In this document: one piece after another, positions 37,621 to 46,231 of the stretch
Position numbering within the stretch: the stretch's first letter is position 1
How the letters are laid out: every line of letters starts with the position of its first letter
DNA from: Streptomyces sp. NBC_01478
Lineage (GTDB): Bacteria; Actinomycetota; Actinomycetes; Streptomycetales; Streptomycetaceae
Assembly: GCF_036227225.1 (NCBI RefSeq)
Contig: NZ_CP109444.1
Span: 4,383,501 to 4,447,500 of the forward strand
Direction of reading: 5' to 3'
DNA: 64,000 bases
Program-made: the position numbers and the translations under genes
The notes under the pieces: model-generated
Told to the model about the DNA's origin: nothing
Seen by the model: the letters and a program-made list of their open reading frames with translations, nothing else
Database searches by the model: none

Positions 37621-39161
37621 GCAACGACGACGAGTTGCTGCGCATCGAGGGCATCCGCAAGACCTTCCCCGGTGTCGTCGCGCTGGACGGCGTCGACTTC
37701 GATCTGCGCCGGGGCGAGGTCCATGTGCTGCTCGGTGAGAACGGCGCCGGCAAGAGCACCCTCATCAAGATGCTCTCCGGTGCCTACCGCCCCGACGGCG
37801 GTCGCATCCTGGCCGGGGGCGAGGAGGTGCGCATCCACAGTGCGCAGGACTCCGCGCGGCTCGGGATCGCCACCATCTACCAGGAGTTCAACCTCGTTCC
37901 CGATCTGACCGTCGCCGAGAACATTTTCCTGGGGCGGCAGCCGCGCCGGCTGGGGATGATCGACCGGAAGCGGATGGAGGCCGACGCCGCCGTTCTGCTG
38001 GAGCGCGTGGGTGTGAACGTGTCGCCACGCGCGCGTGTGCGTGAACTCGGTATCGCGCGGCTCCAGATGGTCGAGATCGCCAAGGCGCTGAGTCTCGACG
38101 CGCGTGTGCTGATCATGGACGAACCGACCGCCGTCCTCACCTCCGAGGAGGTCGAGAAGCTGTTCTCCATCGTGCGCCAACTGCGTGCCGACGGCGTCGG
38201 GATCGTCTTCATCACCCATCACCTGGAGGAGATCGCCGCCCTCGGTGACCGCGTCACCGTCATCCGGGACGGGAAGTCCGTCGGGCAGGTGCCTGCCTCG
38301 ACCCCCGAGGACGAGCTCGTACGGCTCATGGTCGGGCGGTCCATCGAGCAGCAGTATCCGCGTCAACGGGCCGACACCGGCGCCGCGTTGCTCTCCGTCG
38401 AGGGGCTCACCCGGGACGGTGTCTTCCACGACATCAGCTTCGAGGTGCGGGCCGGCGAGGTCGTCGGGATCGCCGGGCTCGTCGGGGCGGGTCGTACGGA
38501 AGTCGTACGGGCCGTCTTCGGGGCCGACCCGTACGACCGGGGGACCGTGAAGGTCGGCGGCTCCGCGTTGCGCGGGCACGACGTCAACGCGGCGATGACC
38601 GCCGGGATCGGGCTCGTGCCCGAGGACCGCAAGGGGCAGGGGCTCGTCCTCGACCAGTCCGTGGAGGAGAACCTCGGGCTCGTCACCATGCGGGCCGCCA
38701 CCCACGGCGGACTCGTCGACCTCAAGGGGCAGCGGGTCGCGGCCGCGCGGATCGCCGAGCAGTTGGGCGTACGGATGGCCGGACTCGGCCAGCAGGTACG
38801 GACGTTGTCCGGCGGCAACCAGCAGAAGGTCGTCATCGGCAAGTGGCTGCTCGCCGACACCAAGGTGCTGATCCTCGACGAGCCGACGCGCGGGATCGAC
38901 GTCGGCGCCAAGGTCGAGATCTATCAGCTCGTCAACGAACTCACGGCCGCCGGTGCCGCCGTGCTCATGATCTCCAGTGATCTGCCCGAAGTCCTCGGCA
39001 TGAGCGACCGGGTGCTGGTCATGGCCCAGGGGCGCATCGCGGGCGAACTCTCCGTCGAACAGGCCACGCAGGACTCCGTGATGGCACTCGCCGTCAGCAC
39101 ACCGACCCAAATGACTACCGCTGAAGCACCTACCGCCGTGGAGGGCCACCGTGGCCACTGA
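37617..39161 (+). CDS. rbsA: Ribose-type ABC transporter ATPase
   Basis: Encodes 514 residues with two ABC domains in tandem. The first has Walker A GENGAGKST, signature LGIARLQMVEIAKALS in place of a strict LSGGQ, and Walker B VLIMDEP. The second has a degenerate GLVGAGRTEV loop, signature LSGGNQQKV and VLILDEPTRGIDVG. This arrangement is usual for carbohydrate-uptake RbsA/MglA proteins. It overlaps the repressor upstream and the fused permease-binding protein by 11 bases downstream. Confidence 0.93.
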   Translation: MSNDDELLRIEGIRKTFPGVVALDGVDFDLRRGEVHVLLGENGAGKSTLIKMLSGAYRPDGGRILAGGEEVRIHSAQDSARLGIATIYQEFNLVPDLTVAENIFLGRQPRRLGMIDRKRMEADAAVLLERVGVNVSPRARVRELGIARLQMVEIAKALSLDARVLIMDEPTAVLTSEEVEKLFSIVRQLRADGVGIVFITHHLEEIAALGDRVTVIRDGKSVGQVPASTPEDELVRLMVGRSIEQQYPRQRADTGAALLSVEGLTRDGVFHDISFEVRAGEVVGIAGLVGAGRTEVVRAVFGADPYDRGTVKVGGSALRGHDVNAAMTAGIGLVPEDRKGQGLVLDQSVEENLGLVTMRAATHGGLVDLKGQRVAAARIAEQLGVRMAGLGQQVRTLSGGNQQKVVIGKWLLADTKVLILDEPTRGIDVGAKVEIYQLVNELTAAGAAVLMISSDLPEVLGMSDRVLVMAQGRIAGELSVEQATQDSVMALAVSTPTQMTTAEAPTAVEGHRGH

Positions 39162-41103
39162 AACGCTCAAGAGCACACCGGGCGCGAGTGGCGCCTCGGG
39201 AATCCGCCGACTGCTCCTGGACAACGGCGCGTTGACCGCGCTCATCGTCCTCGTCATCGCCATGTCGGCGCTCTCCGGCGACTTCCTCACCACCGACAAC
39301 CTCCTCAACGTCGGTGTCCAGGCGGCCGTCACCGCCATCCTCGCCTTCGGTGTCACCTTCGTGATCGTCTCGGCGGGCATCGACCTGTCGGTCGGTTCGG
39401 TGGCGGCCCTCTCGGCCACCGTGCTGGCCTGGAGCGCCACGCAGCACGGCGTCCCGGTCTTCCTCGCCGTGATCCTCGCGATCGCCACGGGCATCGCGGC
39501 CGGTCTCGTCAACGGCTTCCTCATCGCCTACGGCAAACTGCCGCCGTTCATCGCGACGTTGGCGATGCTGTCGGTGGCGCGCGGGCTGTCGCTGGTGATC
39601 TCGCAGGGCTCCCCGATCGCCTTCCCCGACTCGGTCTCGCACCTCGGTGACACCCTCGGCGGCTGGCTGCCGGTGCCGGTCCTGGTGATGATCGTGATGG
39701 GGCTGATCGCCGCCTTCATCCTGGGGCGGACGTACATCGGGCGGTCCATGTACGCGATCGGCGGCAACGAAGAGGCCGCGCGGCTCTCGGGGTTGCGCGT
39801 CTCCAAGCAGAAGCTCGCGATCTACGCCCTGTCCGGCGTGTTCGCCGCCGCCGCGGGCATCGTCCTCGCCTCCCGGCTCTCCTCCGCGCAGCCGCAGGCC
39901 GCCGACGGTTACGAGCTGGACGCGATCGCCGCGGTCGTCATCGGCGGTGCCTCCCTCGCGGGCGGCACCGGCAAGGCGTCCGGCACGCTGATCGGCGCGC
40001 TGATCCTCGCGGTGCTGCGCAACGGCCTCAACCTCCTTTCCGTGTCGGCCTTTTGGCAGCAGGTCGTCATCGGTGTCGTCATCGCCCTGGCCGTCCTCCT
40101 CGACACCGTGCGCCGTAAGGCGGGCGCAACTCCCGTCACCGGTGCGGGTGTCGGCGGTGGCGGCAAGGGCAAGCAGGCGACCACGTACGCGCTCGCGGCC
40201 GTCGTCACCATCGCGATCGTCGGCGCCACCTCCTTCCTGCACAACGACTCCTCCACGACGTCGAAGCCCAAGCTCGGTCTGTCGCTCTCCACGCTCAACA
40301 ACCCGTTCTTCGTGCAGATCCGGTCCGGTGCGCAGGCCGAGGCCAAGAAGCTGGGCCTGGACCTGACGGTCACCGACGCGCAGAACGACGCCTCGCAGCA
40401 GGCCAACCAGCTCCAGAACTTCACCAGTTCGAACTACGGCGCGATCATCGTCAACCCGGTGGACTCGGACGCGGCGAGCAACTCCGTGAAGGCCGCCGAC
40501 AAGGCGAAGATCCCGGTGATCGCGGTCGACCGCGGCGTCAACAAGGCGGCCGTGGACACGCTGGTCGCCTCCGACAACGTCGTGGGCGGTGAACTCGCCG
40601 CGAAGACCGTCGCCGAGAAGCTGGGCGGCACCGGCAAGATCGTCATCCTCCAGGGCCAGGCGGGCACTTCGGCGGCGCGCGAGCGGGCCGAGGGCTTCGC
40701 CAAGGGACTGAAGGCCTACCCCGGCATCCAGGTCCTCGCCCAGCAGCCCGCCGACTTCGACCGCACCAAGGGCCTCGACGTGATGTCGAACCTGCTCCAG
40801 GCGCACCCCGACGTCCAGGGCGTCATCGCCGCCAACGACGAGATGGCCCTCGGCGCCATCAAGGCGCTCGGTTCCAAGGCGGGCAAGTCGGTCTCGGTCG
40901 TAGGCTTCGACGGCACGCCCGACGGGCTGACGGCGGTGAAGCAGGGCACGCTGTACGCGTCCGTGGCACAGCAGCCGAGCCAGTTGGGCAGAATCGCCGT
41001 GGACAACGCGCTGCGCGCGGCTCAGGGCAAGAAGGTGGAGACGACGGTGAAGGTGCCCGTGAAGGTGGTCACCCAGGAGAACGTGGCCGGTTTCACCGGC
41101 TGA
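39151..41103 (+). CDS. Fused ribose permease and membrane-anchored substrate-binding protein
   Basis: One polypeptide of 650 residues. Residues about 24-322 are an RbsC permease with ten hydrophobic segments, the SAGIDLSVGSVAALSA motif and the coupling-loop GGNEEAARLSGL. After a Gly-rich linker a further helix at about 344-362 leads out of the membrane to an RbsB-type binding domain (374-650), with LGLSLSTLNNPFFVQI, GVNKAAVDTLVASDN and VVGFDGTPDGLTAVKQG. RbsC and RbsB are normally separate, and RbsB carries its own lipoprotein signal. Here none exists, so the fusion provides the anchor. Topology is consistent: binding domain outside. Confidence 0.92.
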   Translation: MATETLKSTPGASGASGIRRLLLDNGALTALIVLVIAMSALSGDFLTTDNLLNVGVQAAVTAILAFGVTFVIVSAGIDLSVGSVAALSATVLAWSATQHGVPVFLAVILAIATGIAAGLVNGFLIAYGKLPPFIATLAMLSVARGLSLVISQGSPIAFPDSVSHLGDTLGGWLPVPVLVMIVMGLIAAFILGRTYIGRSMYAIGGNEEAARLSGLRVSKQKLAIYALSGVFAAAAGIVLASRLSSAQPQAADGYELDAIAAVVIGGASLAGGTGKASGTLIGALILAVLRNGLNLLSVSAFWQQVVIGVVIALAVLLDTVRRKAGATPVTGAGVGGGGKGKQATTYALAAVVTIAIVGATSFLHNDSSTTSKPKLGLSLSTLNNPFFVQIRSGAQAEAKKLGLDLTVTDAQNDASQQANQLQNFTSSNYGAIIVNPVDSDAASNSVKAADKAKIPVIAVDRGVNKAAVDTLVASDNVVGGELAAKTVAEKLGGTGKIVILQGQAGTSAARERAEGFAKGLKAYPGIQVLAQQPADFDRTKGLDVMSNLLQAHPDVQGVIAANDEMALGAIKALGSKAGKSVSVVGFDGTPDGLTAVKQGTLYASVAQQPSQLGRIAVDNALRAAQGKKVETTVKVPVKVVTQENVAGFTG

Positions 41104-41150
41104 CAGCGGACCGGTCACCACGCCAAGTCACCACTGTGGGGAGTCACTTC

Positions 41151-42053
41151 ATGTACGACTACGACCTGCTGGTCGTCGGATCGGCCAACGCCGACCTCGT
41201 GATCGACGTCGAGCGGCGGCCGGCCGCCGGCGAGACGGTCCTCGGTTCCGACCTGGCCGTCCACCCGGGCGGCAAGGGCGCCAACCAGGCGGTCGCCGCC
41301 GCCCGGTTGGGAGCCCGTACGGTCCTGCTGGCCCGGGTCGGCGACGACGCGTACGGCAGGCTGCTGCTCGACTCGCAGCGGGCCGCCGGGGTCGACACGG
41401 TCGGCGTGCTGGTCGGGGGCGCCCCGACCGGGGTCGCGCTGATCACGGTGGACCCGTCCGGCGACAACAGCATCGTGGTGTCGCCGGGGGCCAACGGGAA
41501 GCTGTACCCCGTCGACATCCAGGCCGCGGCCTGTCTCTTCCAGGCCGCGCGGGTGGTCTCCGTACAACTGGAGATCCCGCTGGAGACGGTCGTGGAGGTC
41601 GTACGGAATCTGGCGGACGGCAGTCGCTTCGTGCTGAACCCGTCGCCGCCCCGGCCGCTCCCGTCCCAAGTCCTGGCGGCCTGCGACCCGTTGATCGTCA
41701 ACGAGCACGAGGCGAAGGTGATCCTCGGGGACGCGTGTGTGAGCGAGCGGCCCGAGGACTGGGCGCGGATCCTGCTGGCGAAGGGGCCGCGTTCGGTGGT
41801 CGTGACGCTGGGCGCGGAGGGCGCGCTGGTGGCCTCCAAGGACGGGATCACGCGGGTGCCGTCCGTGAAGGTGGACGCCGTGGACACGACGGGTGCGGGC
41901 GACGCTTTCACCGCGGCGCTGGCCTGGCAACTGGGTACGGGTGCGGCACTGGCGGACGCGGCGGCGTACGCGGCGCGGGTCGGGGCGGCGGCCGTCACCA
42001 GGAAGGGCGCCCAGGACTCCTTCCCCACGGCGGACGAGGTCGCCGCACTGTGA
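41151..42053 (+). CDS. rbsK: Ribokinase
   Basis: Encodes 300 residues of the PfkB family; it phosphorylates ribose at O5. Signatures are VHPGGKGANQAVAAARLG and the C-terminal DTTGAGDAFTAALAWQLG, with the catalytic aspartate. ATG 41151 has GGGGAG 9 bases upstream; an in-frame GTG 15 bases earlier is less likely. It overlaps rbsD in a GTGA arrangement and completes the uptake-and-activation path for ribose. Confidence 0.93.
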   Translation: MYDYDLLVVGSANADLVIDVERRPAAGETVLGSDLAVHPGGKGANQAVAAARLGARTVLLARVGDDAYGRLLLDSQRAAGVDTVGVLVGGAPTGVALITVDPSGDNSIVVSPGANGKLYPVDIQAAACLFQAARVVSVQLEIPLETVVEVVRNLADGSRFVLNPSPPRPLPSQVLAACDPLIVNEHEAKVILGDACVSERPEDWARILLAKGPRSVVVTLGAEGALVASKDGITRVPSVKVDAVDTTGAGDAFTAALAWQLGTGAALADAAAYAARVGAAAVTRKGAQDSFPTADEVAAL

Positions 42054-42439
42054 AGAAGGCAGGGATTCTCAACCGTCATCTCTCCGGCGCGCTGGCCGAG
42101 TTGGGGCACGGGGACGGGGTGCTGGTGTGCGACGCCGGGATGCCGATCCCGAAGGGTCCCCGCGTGGTGGACCTGGCGTTCCGGGCCGGGGTGCCGTCGT
42201 TCGCGGAGGTGCTGGACGGGCTGCTGGCCGAACTGGTGGTGGAGGGCGCGACGGCGGCACGCGAGATACGCGACGCCAACCGGGCCGCCACCGCCCTGCT
42301 CGACGCCCGCTTCCCCGACCTGGACCTCGTCTCCCACGAGCGGCTCAAGGAACTGTCGGCGGGTGCGCGGCTGATCGTCCGGACGGGCGAGGCGCGGCCG
42401 TACGCGAACGTGCTGCTGCGGTGCGGGGTGTTCTTCTAG
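42050..42439 (+). CDS. rbsD: D-ribose pyranase
   Basis: Encodes 129 residues, close to the family size, from GTG 42050 inside the rbsK stop. It has the N-terminal KKAGILNRHLSGALAELGHGD with the catalytic histidine region, VCDAGMPIPKG and a C-terminal RTGEARPYANVLLRCGV. RbsD interconverts pyranose and furanose forms so that ribokinase can act. It is the final gene of the operon, and a hairpin follows. Confidence 0.93.
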   Translation: MKKAGILNRHLSGALAELGHGDGVLVCDAGMPIPKGPRVVDLAFRAGVPSFAEVLDGLLAELVVEGATAAREIRDANRAATALLDARFPDLDLVSHERLKELSAGARLIVRTGEARPYANVLLRCGVFF

Positions 42440-42473
42440 CGCCCGTCGGGCCGGCGCGGGACCGGACACATTC

Positions 42474-42505
42474 GAGGGGGCCTGGTCCGTCGACCAAGCC
42501 CCCTC
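42474..42505 (+). terminator. Hairpin after rbsD
   Basis: A 14-bp stem with one mismatch (42474-42487 with 42492-42505) and a 4-base loop lies 35 bp after the rbsD stop. There is no U-run. It probably ends the ribose operon transcript. Confidence 0.65.
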
Positions 42506-42841
42506 GGCTATTCCCCTCCAACATCAGGACCCCTCAAGATCCCCCCAGATCCCCCTCCAAGAGTCCCGATGCCAAGTAGGACCCACGGACTACGGGGAGG
42601 GTTGTACGCCGTCTTGAGAATTTTTCAAAACAGTCTCCGCCCCGCCTCCAGGTGCCAATGAAACGGGGCATAAGTGGGCCAAGGCGGCCAAGCCGGTGGC
42701 GAACGCGGTGGCCAAGACGACGGGGCTGCCGCCGGCGGCCGTGGCGCGGGTCGTCGAGATGCCGGCCCCGGCCGTACTCGCGGTGCTCACGAAGCGGGTG
42801 GCGAAGAAGTAGGGCGGGTGGGTACGGCATACTCCTGACCT

Positions 42842-42876
42842 CCTGCCCCACCCCGGATCGAACGGGGTGGGGCAGG
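42842..42876. terminator. Perfect 13-bp terminator hairpin
   Basis: CCTGCCCCACCCC and its complement flank a 9-base loop. It sits 34 bp downstream of the secreted protein gene on the minus strand and can serve both directions. Confidence 0.75.
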
Positions 42877-42909
42877 GCTCAGGGGTGTGTCAGCGCGGGG
42901 CGGCCGGCG

Positions 42910-43266
42910 TCAGCGGACGGTGACCGAGACGCCCTTGGACACGGTGGCGCCGTCCTTGACGCGCAGGACCTGGACGCCCTTCTTCTGGAACTTGTCGGTC
43001 AGCTTGTAGGCGCTGTGGTTGACCTTGGCCGTCACCGGCAGGGACTTCCAGGTCGCGCCGGACTTGACCTGGAGCGTCACCTTGCCGCCCTCCTTCAGGC
43101 CGGCGGTCTTGCCGGTGAAGGTGACCACGTCGCCGAGCTTCACGGAGGTGTGGTTGGCCTTGAGGGTGATGCTCGGCGCGGGGGCGGGCGCGGCGACGGC
43201 GGCGGTGGCACCGGCGGCGACGAGCGCGGCGGAGACCACGGACACAGCGGCGATACGGACGTTCAC
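42910..43266 (-). CDS. Small secreted Ig-like-domain protein
   Basis: Encodes 118 residues. A cleavable signal peptide (MNVRIAAVSVVSAALVAAG to AVA-AP) is followed by about 90 residues with SVKLGDVVTFTGKTAG, VTLQVKSGATWKSLPV and a final VSKGVSVTVR. The strand pattern is that of bacterial Ig-like/Big domains in Streptomyces extracellular proteins. No catalytic residue can be identified. It may be an adhesion or structural exoprotein. ATG 43266 has AAGGAG 6 bases before it, fixing the start. Confidence 0.75.
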   Translation of the reverse strand: MNVRIAAVSVVSAALVAAGATAAVAAPAPAPSITLKANHTSVKLGDVVTFTGKTAGLKEGGKVTLQVKSGATWKSLPVTAKVNHSAYKLTDKFQKKGVQVLRVKDGATVSKGVSVTVR

Positions 43267-43532
43267 AGATAACTCCTTGCTTTGTTTCTCGAATTGTTTC
43301 TCTTATGCACCTCTCAGGCTTCTCTCATACAAGAGAAAGCCCGGAAGACCGCACTTCCGGGCTTTCCCCCGGCCCCGCGGCGAGCACGATCCTACAGACA
43401 TGACCTGGGGAGATACGGTTCCGGAAAGCTCCGAAAAACCTAAATCGACAGGCTGGTCACAGGAATTGCGCGCACCGCACGGACCCTGATCTGCATTTAT
43501 AAAAACGAGCTGTGTGAAGGTGACTCTCACAT
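43267..43532. other. Intergenic region with hairpin 43336-43365
   Basis: A 12-bp perfect stem (43336-43347 with 43354-43365) is the only structure seen in this 266-bp gap. No gene is supported. Base composition is lower in GC than its neighbours near 43260-43340 and 43430-43510. Confidence 0.5.
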
Positions 43533-44072
43533 TCAGACGGTGACGAACTGCCAGTGCTGGGCCGCTGTGCCGTCGCAGGCCCGCAGTCTGGTCCCCGCGG
43601 AATCGGCCGTGCTGGCGCTCACCACCCACAGGCACTGGTCGAGGCCCCGCGACCGGACCTCGTTCCACTCGAACCCGGCGGGTACCGCACTCCACTGCTG
43701 TCCGGTATTGCCGTTGCAGGTGTTCACCACGGTGACCGTGAACAGGAAGGGCTGCATGCACAGGCCGCTTTCCTTGCTCACCAGGAAGTAGAAGCCGTCA
43801 CCGGTGGGCACCGCGGTCCACAGCTGGTTGTCCGTACCGGTGCACCTGAACTGCTGGACACCGGCGAACGGTTTGGGGTCCTCTCGCCTGACGTCCAGGC
43901 ACTTGCCGCTGTTCTGGTTGACCACCTTGAAGTACGCACCGGCCAGTGCCGGTAAGGCCGAGCCGGCCGGTTGAGCTCCGGCGGTACCCGAGCCGCCGAT
44001 CACCACGACCGACACGGCTGCCAGGAGCGCCAGGAGCGTCCCCGCGCGTCTGCAGATACTGGAAATGGCCAT
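43533..44072 (-). CDS. Secreted ricin-B-lectin-type protein
   Basis: Encodes 179 residues. A signal peptide ends near GTAGA-QP, after which one beta-trefoil domain runs to the C-terminus. Trefoil repeats show (Q)xW motifs in DNQLWTAV, GQQWSAV and AQHWQFV. Cysteines pair in KCLDV/FRCTG and LCMQP/TCNGN, as in the lectin family. Such domains usually bind galactose-type sugars. With no enzyme attached, it may be a stand-alone carbohydrate-binding exoprotein. Confidence 0.88.
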   Translation of the reverse strand: MAISSICRRAGTLLALLAAVSVVVIGGSGTAGAQPAGSALPALAGAYFKVVNQNSGKCLDVRREDPKPFAGVQQFRCTGTDNQLWTAVPTGDGFYFLVSKESGLCMQPFLFTVTVVNTCNGNTGQQWSAVPAGFEWNEVRSRGLDQCLWVVSASTADSAGTRLRACDGTAAQHWQFVTV

Positions 44073-44243
44073 CTCGCCTCCCCGTCGGACGGCCGCGACG
44101 GCCCCGTGCCCCCGCGTTGTCGGACCGTCCGCGGGCAGTGTGCGCCTGCCGCGAGTGGCCTGTCGCGCCCTGTTCCGGCGAACGGAACCGCCCCACCCCG
44201 CCGGAGCGGAGTGGGGCGGAACACGAGCGGGTCACTCACGGAC

Positions 44244-45083
44244 TCATCGGATCACATGCTCCACGAACCGCGCCGCCGTCTCCGCCAGCACCTCGCGTCC
44301 GTCCCGCGCCCACAGCCCGTCGTTGAACAGCTCGACCTCGACGGAACCGGTGTATCCGGCGGCCTCGACGTACGAGAGCCACTCCCGCATGTCGATCGCG
44401 CCGTCCCCGATCTGTCCGCGGCCGTTGAGCACGCCCTCGGGCAACGGGGTGGTCCAGTCGGCGAGTTGGAAGGTGTGGATACGGCCGCCCGCGCCCGCCC
44501 GGGCGATCTGCGCCGGGGCCTGGTCGTCCCACCAGATGTGGTACGTGTCGACCGTGACGCCGACCTGCCGGGCGGGGAAGCGCTCGGCGAGGTCGAGGGC
44601 CTGGGTGAGCGTCGAGACCACGCAGCGGTCGGAGGCGAACATCGGGTGCAAGGGCTCGATGGCCAGCCGTACGCCCCGTTCCTCCGCGTAGGGCCCCAAC
44701 TCGCCCAGCGCGTCGGCGATCCGCTCCCGTGCGCCGTGCAGGTCCTTCGAGCCGGCCGGCAGACCGCCCGACACGAGTACCAGGGTGTCCGTGCCGAGCG
44801 TGGCCGCCTCGTCGACGGCCCGGCGGTTGTCGTCCAGGGCGCGGACGCGCTCGGCCGGGTCGAGCGCCGTGAAGAAGCCGCCCCTGCACAACGTTGTCAC
44901 CACGAGGCCCGCGTCGCGGACCAGTTTCGCGGTGGCCTCCAGGCCGTACGACTGGACCGGCTCGCGCCACAGGCCGACGCCGGGGACGCCCAACTCCAGG
45001 CAGGCGTCGACCAGTTCGGGCATGCCGAGCTGCTTCACCGTCATCTGGTTGATGGAGAAGCGGGACAGGTCGGAATCGCTCAC
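44244..45083 (-). CDS. TIM-barrel sugar isomerase/epimerase (AP_endonuc_2 type)
   Basis: Encodes 279 residues from GTG 45083, overlapping the upstream DUF993 gene. It has metal-ligand patterns: Glu and His in AIEPLHPMF, VDTYHIWWD, the HTFQLADW strand and the final VEVELFNDGLW. This is the xylose-isomerase-like family that includes IolE. It is the last gene of a three-gene sugar operon with a DUF993 protein and a Gfo/Idh/MocA dehydrogenase. Reaction not assigned; possibilities are epimerisation, dehydration or keto-sugar cleavage. Confidence 0.82.
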   Translation of the reverse strand: MSDSDLSRFSINQMTVKQLGMPELVDACLELGVPGVGLWREPVQSYGLEATAKLVRDAGLVVTTLCRGGFFTALDPAERVRALDDNRRAVDEAATLGTDTLVLVSGGLPAGSKDLHGARERIADALGELGPYAEERGVRLAIEPLHPMFASDRCVVSTLTQALDLAERFPARQVGVTVDTYHIWWDDQAPAQIARAGAGGRIHTFQLADWTTPLPEGVLNGRGQIGDGAIDMREWLSYVEAAGYTGSVEVELFNDGLWARDGREVLAETAARFVEHVIR

Positions 45084-46231
45084 TGGGTCACTCCGTACAG
45101 GGCGAGCAGGTTCTTCATCCGTTCCTCCGCGAGCTTCGGGTCGGGGAACAGGCCCAGGCCGTCGGCGAGTCGGTAGGCGCGGGCGAAGTGCGGGAGGGAG
45201 CGGGCCGATTGGAGGCCGCCGACCATCGTGAAGTGCGCCTGGTGGCCCGCGAGCCAGGCCAGGAACACCACGCCCGTCTTGTAGAAGCGGGTGGGTGTCT
45301 GGAAGAGGTGGCGGGACAACTCGACGGTGGGGTCGAGGAGTTCACGGAAGCCGGCCGTGTTCCCGGTGTCCAGGACGCGGACCGCCTCCGCCGCCAGCGG
45401 GCCGAGCGGGTCGAAGATGCCGAGCAGCGCGTGGCTGAAGCCCTGGTCGTCACCGGCGATCAGCTCGGGGTAGTTGAAGTCGTCGCCGGTGTAGCAGCGA
45501 ACGCCCTGCGGCAGTCGGCGCCGGATGTCGATCTCCCGCTGAGCCTCCAGGAGCGACACCTTGATGCCGTCCACCTTGTCGGGGTGGGCCGCGATGACTT
45601 CGAGGAACGTGTCGGTGGCCGTGTCCAGGTCGGACGAGCCCCAGTAGCCCTCCAGCGCCGGGTCGAACATCGGGCCCAGCCAGTGCAGGACGACGGGTTC
45701 GGTGGCCTGGCGCAGCAGGTGGCCGTAGACCTCCAGGTAGTCCTCGGGCCCCTTCGCGACGGCCGCGAGCGCGCGGGACGCCATCAGGATGGCCTGCGCG
45801 CCGGACTCCTCGACGAGGGCCAACTGCTCCTCGTACGCGGCCTGTACGTCGGCCAGGGTGCCGCCGGTGATCTGGTCGGTGCCGACGCCGCACGCGATAC
45901 GGCCGCCAACTGCCTTGGCCTCGGCGGAACTTCGGCGGATCAGCTCGGCCGCGCCCGCCCAGTCCAGGCCCATGCCGCGCTGCGCGGTGTCCATCGCCTC
46001 GGCGACCCCGAGCCCGTGCGACCAGAGGTGGCGGCGGAAGGCGAGGGTGGCGTCCCAGTCGACGGCGGCGGGAGAGTCGGGGCTCGAGTCGGCGAACGGG
46101 TCGGCCACGACGTGCGCCGCCGAGAACACCGTACGAGAGGTGAAGGGGGTGCCGGAGGTGACGGCGAGGGGTTCGGACCGGGGCTCGTAGGCCGTCAAGG
46201 CCCCTGAGGCGTCCGGGAGTTGGATGGTCAC
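45080..46231 (-). CDS. DUF993 family aldolase-like protein
   Basis: Encodes 383 residues from GTG 46231, overlapping both neighbours by four bases. The sequence contains AHVVADPFAD near the start, the long ACGVGTDQITGGTLADVQAAYEEQL segment, HWLGPMFDPALEGYWG, a putative Schiff-base lysine in DGIKVSLL and the ending FLAWLAGHQAHFTMVGG. DUF993 proteins resemble dihydrodipicolinate synthase/N-acetylneuraminate lyase barrels. No biochemical function is established that I can cite. The operon suggests aldol cleavage of an oxidised sugar. Confidence 0.8.
   Translation of the reverse strand: MTIQLPDASGALTAYEPRSEPLAVTSGTPFTSRTVFSAAHVVADPFADSSPDSPAAVDWDATLAFRRHLWSHGLGVAEAMDTAQRGMGLDWAGAAELIRRSSAEAKAVGGRIACGVGTDQITGGTLADVQAAYEEQLALVEESGAQAILMASRALAAVAKGPEDYLEVYGHLLRQATEPVVLHWLGPMFDPALEGYWGSSDLDTATDTFLEVIAAHPDKVDGIKVSLLEAQREIDIRRRLPQGVRCYTGDDFNYPELIAGDDQGFSHALLGIFDPLGPLAAEAVRVLDTGNTAGFRELLDPTVELSRHLFQTPTRFYKTGVVFLAWLAGHQAHFTMVGGLQSARSLPHFARAYRLADGLGLFPDPKLAEERMKNLLALYGVTQ

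Larger units (their letters stand above)
42440..42909. other. Gap after rbsD with small possible ORF
   Basis: No secure gene. Besides a hairpin near the rbsD stop and a terminator at 42842-42876, a short basic Ala/Lys-rich frame ends at 42812 (KPVANAVAKTTGLPPAAV, then VLTKRVAKK). It has no ATG and only an internal GTG, so it may be a remnant or a leaderless mini-protein. Confidence 0.4.
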
